In this document: in pieces, positions 58,356-64,000 of the stretch
Layout: each line of letters opens with the position of its first letter
Numbering within the stretch: position 1 is the first letter of the stretch
NCBI GenBank assembly: GCA_025504975.1
Contig: JANUWI010000003.1
Span: 1,426,001-1,490,000 of the forward strand
Source: Plenodomus lindquistii
Lineage: Eukaryota; Ascomycota; Dothideomycetes; Pleosporales; Leptosphaeriaceae
Length of the DNA: 64,000 nt
Reading direction: 5' to 3'
Notes under the pieces: model-generated
Seen by the model: the letters and a program-made list of their open reading frames with translations, nothing else
Told to the model about the DNA's origin: nothing
Databases searched by the model: none
Program-made: the position numbers and the translations under genes

Positions 58356-60195
58356 ATGTCAAACCTAACGGAAGAACCCCTTAACCGTGCGGACGAGGTC
58401 AAGGAAGTACGTTCTCCACATTCCCAATACACGTGGGTTCCCGTCAAGCGATGACGATCAATCCATTCCACGCCCCAACATCACCCACACTTCACTATCC
58501 TTTGTCACGTGCCACCACATCCAACTCCCCAGATCCATTCACTTTCAAACCACTCACTGATCACTCCCCAGCTCCTCGACGCAGTCCAATCTCTAATCCT
58601 CCCCTTCATCGCCTCTGCCGACACCGACGCCGCGACCAAGCACACGGGCCACGGACTCCAAATCCCCGGCGGCGGACCCAGAACCGCACTCGTGGAGCAC
58701 CATCCGCCCAAGAAACTTGAATCCTTGCTCAAAGACGAACTCAGCATTGTTGAAGAGGGCAATGGCAAGGATGGGCTTATGCAGGTGCTGGAAAAGGTAC
58801 TCCAGTATAGTGTGAATACGTGGGATCAGGGGTTTTTGGATAAGTTGTATGCGAGTACGAATGCGGTGGGGGTTGTGAGTGAGTTGGTGTTGGGGGTTTT
58901 GAATACTAATGTGAGTTTTTTTTGTTTCTCTCGTCCAGGTCACTTGTGCTGGTGGGTTCAGACAGTTCTAACAAAAAGAAACCCAGGCACACGTCTACCA
59001 AGTCTCCCCAGCCCTAACCCTCATTGAAAAACACACAACCAAATACCTCGCCTCCCTCTTCAACCTCCCCTCCTCCACCTCGGGCGGAATCTCCCAACCG
59101 GGCGGCTCAGCAGCAAACAGCACCGCCATCGTCATAGCACGCAACACGCTCTACCCATCCACCAAAACCGACGGCAACGGCCCCCACAAATTCACCCTCT
59201 TCACCAGCGCCCACGGCCACTACTCGATCGAAAAAGCCGCCAACCTCTTCGGCCTAGGCTCCAAAAACGTAATCTCCGTCCCCGTCGACCCCTCCACAGG
59301 CCGCATGATCCCCTCCGCCCTAGACGCCGCCATAACACAGAGCAAAAACCGCGGCGAAACCCCCTTTTTCCTAAACGCGACTGCAGGAACCACCGTCCAC
59401 GGCTCCTTCGACCCCTTCACCGAGCTCTCCTCCATAGCCAAACAACACAACCTCTGGTTCCACATTGACGGCTCCTGGGGCGGCAGTGTAATCTTCTCCC
59501 CCCCACACGCATCCTCGCGTCTCCACGGCGCACACCTCGCAGACAGCATAACCATCAACCCGCACAAAATGCTCAGTGTACCAATGACATGCTCGTTTCT
59601 CCTCGGCCGCGACATGCGCGCCTTTCACTCCGCACTCACACTCCCTGCTGGCTATCTTTTCCACAACAACAACAACAACAACAACAACAACCACGACGAC
59701 GACCCCAGCAGCGCAAAGGGAAACGTAAACGACATGTACGACCTCGCAGATCTAACCCCTCAATGTGGTCGTCGCGCCGATAGTTTGAAATTCTTCCTCG
59801 CGCTCAAATACTACGGGTCCTCTTATTTCTCCCGTCTGGTAAGTAACGGTTACGACGCTGCAGAGTACTTGCTCTCCCTTCTCAAACAGCACGAGCATTT
59901 CATACCGATTAGTCCAGACCCTTTGCCCTGTCTGCAAGTATGCTTTTATTATGCAAAAGAAGGGACGTTGAGTCGGGATTCCGAGGAGAATAGTAGGGTT
60001 ACAGAGGGGATTGCGCAGAGGTTGATTGCTAGGGGGTTTATGATTGATTTTGCGCCTGGGGAAAAGGGCAAGTTTTTTAGAGTCGTGGTTAATGGGAATA
60101 CGAGGAGGGGCACGTTGGAGGGGTTGGTCAAGGCGATTGCGGAGTGTGCTGCGGAGATGGGGGGGTTGATTGGGACGGGTGGGCATGATGGATAG
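58356..60195 (+). CDS. Group II pyridoxal-phosphate decarboxylase (glutamate / cysteine-sulfinate decarboxylase-like)
   Basis: Three exons, all phase 0: 58356-58406, 58572-58910, 58987-60195, giving 532 aa. Family motifs: substrate and PLP-ring region GGSAANSTAIVIARN (~residues 165-179), TSAHGHYSIEKAAN, the HIDGSWGG segment that holds the PLP-pairing Asp (HxDAAWGG in most members), and ITINPHKMLSVPM with the Schiff-base Lys at residue 324. Such enzymes decarboxylate L-amino acids such as glutamate, cysteine sulfinate or diaminobutyrate in the cytosol; the substrate cannot be read from sequence. An unusual insert of nine Asn plus HDDD follows LPAGYLFH at ~357-370, in a loop where other members have none. 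Convergent with the GH17 gene downstream. Confidence 0.85.
59665..59691 (+). repeat. In-frame (AAC)9 trinucleotide repeat
   Basis: Nine AAC codons in a row give a polyasparagine loop inside the decarboxylase. Expansion or contraction would stay in frame. Confidence 0.9.
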
Positions 60196-60532
60196 ATAGT
60201 AGATAGAGTGTTAGACGAAACTATATCGACTGGTCAACTCAGAAGGCGAGAAGAAAAGTACAAACAAGGCAATGAAGCAGATATCACATACAAAACAAAT
60301 AAAAATTAGTCGTGTAGTCATGCATTCATTTCATCTGGAGATGGAGTACCCTATACTACATTAAAGACATCTCCCTCGTAACACTTATTCTTCGTGATAC
60401 ATGATGGCTGAAAAAATGCCTCACACCTCCGCAGTCTCTCACTGCCGATGATGCGCAAGATATGCTCGAAGAAGAGAGATGAGCACGTCGCTGATCTTCC
60501 ACCCTCAGATGTCATGTGCGGTGGTCATCCCA
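60196..60532. other. Convergent 3' intergenic region
   Basis: 337 bp between the stops of two convergent genes. AT-rich with AATAAAAATTAG near 60298, a plausible polyadenylation signal for the plus-strand gene. No gene. Confidence 0.55.
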
Positions 60533-61858
60533 CTATAGCGTACCCCAGTACCTCTCCGCATTGAAACTCGACGCCCAATCCGCCTTCCAATTCGAATCAA
60601 ACGCACTGAAGAGGAACATGTCGTTGTTGAAGTTGCTCCGAAGCGACTGAATCGCAGCGCGCTGGTTCTCGGGTGACGGAACAGCAGCACCATTTGGATC
60701 GCCCTGGTGCGGCCAGCCCGACTCGGTAACAACCACACGGTCAGTATTGCAAGCCGACTTGACGCGGTCAACTTGTCCCTTGACGAATGTCCCGGCATCC
60801 TGCGCCTTGGTGTTTGTATCGAAGAAGGCGTGGCAGTTGACCATGACCACGTCCGAGGCCTTGCAGATGGCAGGGTTATCCAGCATCGCAGGAACGGTTT
60901 CGACAGCGCCGACAGGGCCCTTGTAGCCGAGACCACGGAGCTGGCCGCGGGCGGTGTTGATGGCGTCGATGACGGCGGAGGCAGTCATGTCATGGTCGTT
61001 GACACGCTCATTTTCTACAGAGAAGAGCTGGATAAGGTCCCAGTTGCCGCCGGCATAGTTGTCAATTGCGCCCTTGAGAGTCTTGATGACGGTGCTGAGA
61101 TCCTCGCCGTTGCCTGTGTTGCTCATGTAGGCGCCGGCCATGAGTTGCTGTCCGTTTTTGACGGCGTTCTTGATGGCGAGGGGAATGATGTTGCAGCCCA
61201 TGCCATATATGCGGATGACCTTGTAGTCCTTCATCTCAGAGAAGTCACTGGCGATCTCGTCGTCGGTCTTGCAGCGAGAATTGCCCTCAGAACCAGCAAA
61301 AGGGTCGTACGCGATTCCGATGGGTAGACGGCCGCCATTTCCTGCTTCCTGCTTGATGGGCACATTGACAGCGGGTGCTGCAGATGTGGACGGAGGCGGG
61401 GCTGCGCTTGAAGTGGGGGCAGGAGGGGGAGGTGGTGCGGCTGTCTCCTCAGCCACGGCCTTGTCGACTTTGGTGATGATTGGCTCCGGAGCAGAAGCAA
61501 CAGCAGTAGAGGACGACAGCTCAGTCGAGGTGGGTTCAGCAGACGCAGGAGGTGCAGAAGAGGGCTCAGCAGTCGGCAGAGCAATCTCAGAAGTAGAAGA
61601 TACAAAGGGTGCGCTACTGGCGGCCGCCTGAACAGTCGAAGTGGTGAAGGGCGTACCGCTGTCATCGACGTAGACAACAACATCAGCGACTGTCTCGGTG
61701 ACGTAGACCACCTCGGTAACAAGCGCACGCTCTAATTTGCATTAGCCAAGTGAATAACACCCCGTGTACTGCTCCTACGTACTGAGAGGGCGTCCGCTCG
61801 CAGTGCCCAAAAGGCAACTCGCCGCTGCCAGAGCGCTCGCCAAAATGACGGTCTTCAT
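60533..61858 (-). CDS. GH17 cell-wall glucanase / glucanosyltransferase (SCW4/SCW10-like), secreted
   Basis: Two exons, 61858-61783 and 61731-60533, joined across a 51-bp intron, giving 424 aa. Exon 1 encodes a signal peptide (MKTVILASALAAASCLLG), followed by GRPLKRA with a Lys-Arg kexin site at the splice junction. Residues ~30-150 are a Ser/Thr/Pro/Ala-rich linker beginning VVYVTETVADVVVYVDD, a pattern common in fungal wall proteins. From ~160 the GH17 barrel starts (LPIGIAYDPF..). The proton donor is Glu267 in FSVENE and the nucleophile is Glu362 in VVVTESGWP. These enzymes remodel beta-1,3-glucan in the cell wall. No GPI signal is seen, so it is secreted or wall-bound by other means. The exact paralogue is uncertain. 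Confidence 0.9.
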
Positions 61859-64000
61859 GTCGAGGATGAAGCAAGTAGTATGGAATGCTTGAGGATCAAA
61901 TGCAACGTAGTTGTGTTGATTGAGTGGATGCGATTGGGAGGTTGGCTGGAATGCGGTACTTGCAGCACAGCGCAGGTAGCTTGTGTGAGCAAAGTAATGA
62001 ATGAGTGACCACTGCCGCCTGCAGCTGAAGAAAAGAAAGAAGTTCGGGCTTGCCGAAGGGTTGAAATTGTTTGAAGGGACGATAGAGACAGTGGGAAGGG
62101 TGTGTGAAGTGATGAGGCAAGGGAGTGTGGTGGTTGGGTCTTGCCTATTGTGTCACGACTGGAAATTGAGCCGGCCACTAGCGCCGACAAGCGTTTGCAG
62201 ATGCGATTGAAAAGTGCATCTGTCGAACCGTATTGTTTTCGAGACACCGAGTCTGGTTATAAGAGATGATACTCGCTTTCACCGGTGAATCACGGCGTGA
62301 AACGCGAAGCGGGTTGTAGTTCGAGGATGTAAGGACTGAAACACCATTGCGCCTCCAGCAGGCTCGGCATTGTGAACAAGATCTGGCGGCTCGCTTCGTG
62401 TGAACAGACTGCTGTCGAGTTGGGTAATCAAAGAAATGATGGAGAGACAATGGGCACCCCGGCGAAGGAACAAACTCACATTGCTGGCCGCCACCCGTCA
62501 ATGAACCACTTCGCCGACCCAAGAAATCTAGACTCGACTTCGCAGTATTCGAGACCAGTATCATCTCCTGGCGATAGTGAGGTATCTTCGTGCTGGTGGA
62601 GGACAAACAGTACATCCCTTTGCTCATTGACCTTGAACACTCACCCAATGTGCTCGATCTTTGTAAGCGGGCACATATTCAGGAAGCAACCGAGAAAAAT
62701 CTAGGAATCTACCGTGTTTCAAACGATGAGTGTGCTCCGATTTCCTAGCCATACGTGAGACAACAGAGATAGCTGCACTGGGTATATGAATGAACGTTGA
62801 CCAGAACGGTACGAGAAGTGACGACTGATTGAAGAAAGAGAGATAGAGAGAGAGACAGTCGGTATATGTTTATAGATATGAAACGAGTATCTGCGCGACC
62901 GGCTCAGAGGACCGTATGCGGATTGCTACTCCATGTCCATACTCGCTCACTTACTCATTGCGTTGAGTACGGTCTGTGTTGCCCACAAGGTACAGTGAGT
63001 CAACAAGCAGCATCCCACATTAACCCAAGATGCCTACAACCCCAACTACGTGGGAAAGCGGGTCGACTGTTGTGTCCTTGTTTTGTCGTGCACAATGAAA
63101 GTCCACGCCCGCTTTGTTGAAAGGACAGTACGTGAACAGAAAACAGGGCTAACAAGCTTGCAACATGTCCCGCATGCAAGAAAGCGTACTTCCCAATCAT
63201 CAGGATGTCTTGTTGGACATCACTCCTAGAAGAAACGATAATGGGTGAAGTGAGTGTTGATGATATGGACCAACACGACGGCCACCAGTTGGAGGCGTCG
63301 AAAGCGGGGTACGTGTTCCACAGCATCGAGAACGCACGCTACCCCTCGAAGTTTTGAACGCGGGGCAAGGATTTGGCTCCTTACTTACACTTCACATCAA
63401 TCGTGGCCTCTTTGTTGCCCTTTGTTCACCTTGCGACGCGTTGGAATGTGTGAGATGAAGAAGAAGCAGACCTGGCCGAATGGACGCACATCTCAAGTGA
63501 ACAGGAAAGGGACACATTGCATGCGTGGTGACTGCGCACACAATGCGAACCTCACGCCTCACACACACACAAAGAAACCAGAAGCCTTGCACGGCCTTTG
63601 CCCTTTTCCCACCGCCCACGGAAAAAGTCGAATCCAATCAAGTCGAAATCTCGCGTGCAGAGTCCAGACAGGACTGCCCGTGCACGGCGCACATACCCAT
63701 CCTCTCGATCCTGCAACTAACACACGTCACCCAACAGTTCTGTTCACTATAGATACCTAATATTTTGAACCTGTTCTTGTGCAGTGCGAGGATTTGTACG
63801 AACTCATTTCTTGCCTTTTACCAGAAGTGACCGCGAGTCCCGCACAACACTGCACTTCTCAAATCTTTGGAATATCATCGCTCATTCGTGAGTTCGAAAC
63901 TTTGTTTTTGCATCTTGTTTTTGCTCTTTTTGCACCTACACTTTCTTGGAACACAAACAACATCAACCATGCACATATAGCTTAACGTGCAGAGTAAGTG
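61859..64000. other. Intergenic region to the right edge
   Basis: The first ~400 bases are the promoter and leader of the minus-strand GH17 gene. I find no supported gene in 62.3-63.7 kb. The overlapping frames on both strands have no recognisable domain. 63.75-64.0 kb is CT/CA-rich and resembles a leader (TTTTTGCTCTTTTTGCACC.., CATCAACC before an ATG that stops after three codons), so a plus-strand gene may start just outside the window. Confidence 0.45.

Noticed and set aside
59371..59694. Minus-strand frame with a polyvaline run
   Set aside because: Complement of the (AAC)9 codons of the decarboxylase gene.

Overview
The window looks like nuclear DNA of a filamentous ascomycete, most likely a dothideomycete of the Pleosporales type. 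The reasons are short genes with 48-90 bp introns, GT..AG borders and CTAAC/CTGAC branch points, ascomycete housekeeping families (folliculin/LST7, RINT-1/TIP20, NOP9, a GH17 cell-wall glucanase), and long AT-rich stretches in which CpA is almost gone (it has become TpA) while CpG survives. That is the footprint of repeat-induced point mutation (RIP). The organism name is inference.

Layout. 1-5.4 kb is ordinary gene space with an unrecognised 5'-truncated gene and an LST7/folliculin gene. About 5.5-51.3 kb is one large foreign block. It contains two colinear, RIP-destroyed copies of the same ~13 kb sequence in direct orientation (copy 1: ~5.5-17.9 plus 24.6-26.1 kb; copy 2: ~28.4-32.0 plus 41.6-51.3 kb), separated by a ~2 kb spacer with its own 126-bp repeats. 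Each copy is interrupted by one young, unmutated LTR retrotransposon: a Ty1/Copia element (17897-24568, minus strand, identical 182-bp LTRs, 5-bp TSD) and a Ty3/Gypsy element (31969-41604, plus strand, near-identical ~194-bp LTRs). 51.4-64 kb is gene space again: RINT-1/TIP20-like, NOP9, a group II PLP decarboxylase and a GH17 glucanase.

Two things stand out. First, both retrotransposons, although from different superfamilies, carry an extra spliced gene between pol and the 3' LTR on the opposite strand. Both extra genes encode a six-cysteine module (CX2C-X11/12-C-X10/14-CX2C-X5/8-C) with basic or glycine-rich low-complexity flanks. I regard these antisense six-cysteine genes as the likeliest undescribed system in the window. 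Second, the 46-kb block appears to sit inside the intron of a small conserved gene. The first exon lies at 5385-5471 and the last at 51431-51568; both borders are phase 0 and the two pieces resemble the two halves of one short fungal protein.

The duplicated unit carried an F-box-like gene piece at its left edge (5662-5859) and a DEDDh-exonuclease-like gene at its right edge (50642-51265). Each is readable in one copy only and RIP-damaged in the other. The middle of the unit is too mutated to name, but it preserves a lysine-rich repeat tract and a ~92-bp minisatellite that differs in copy number between the two copies.
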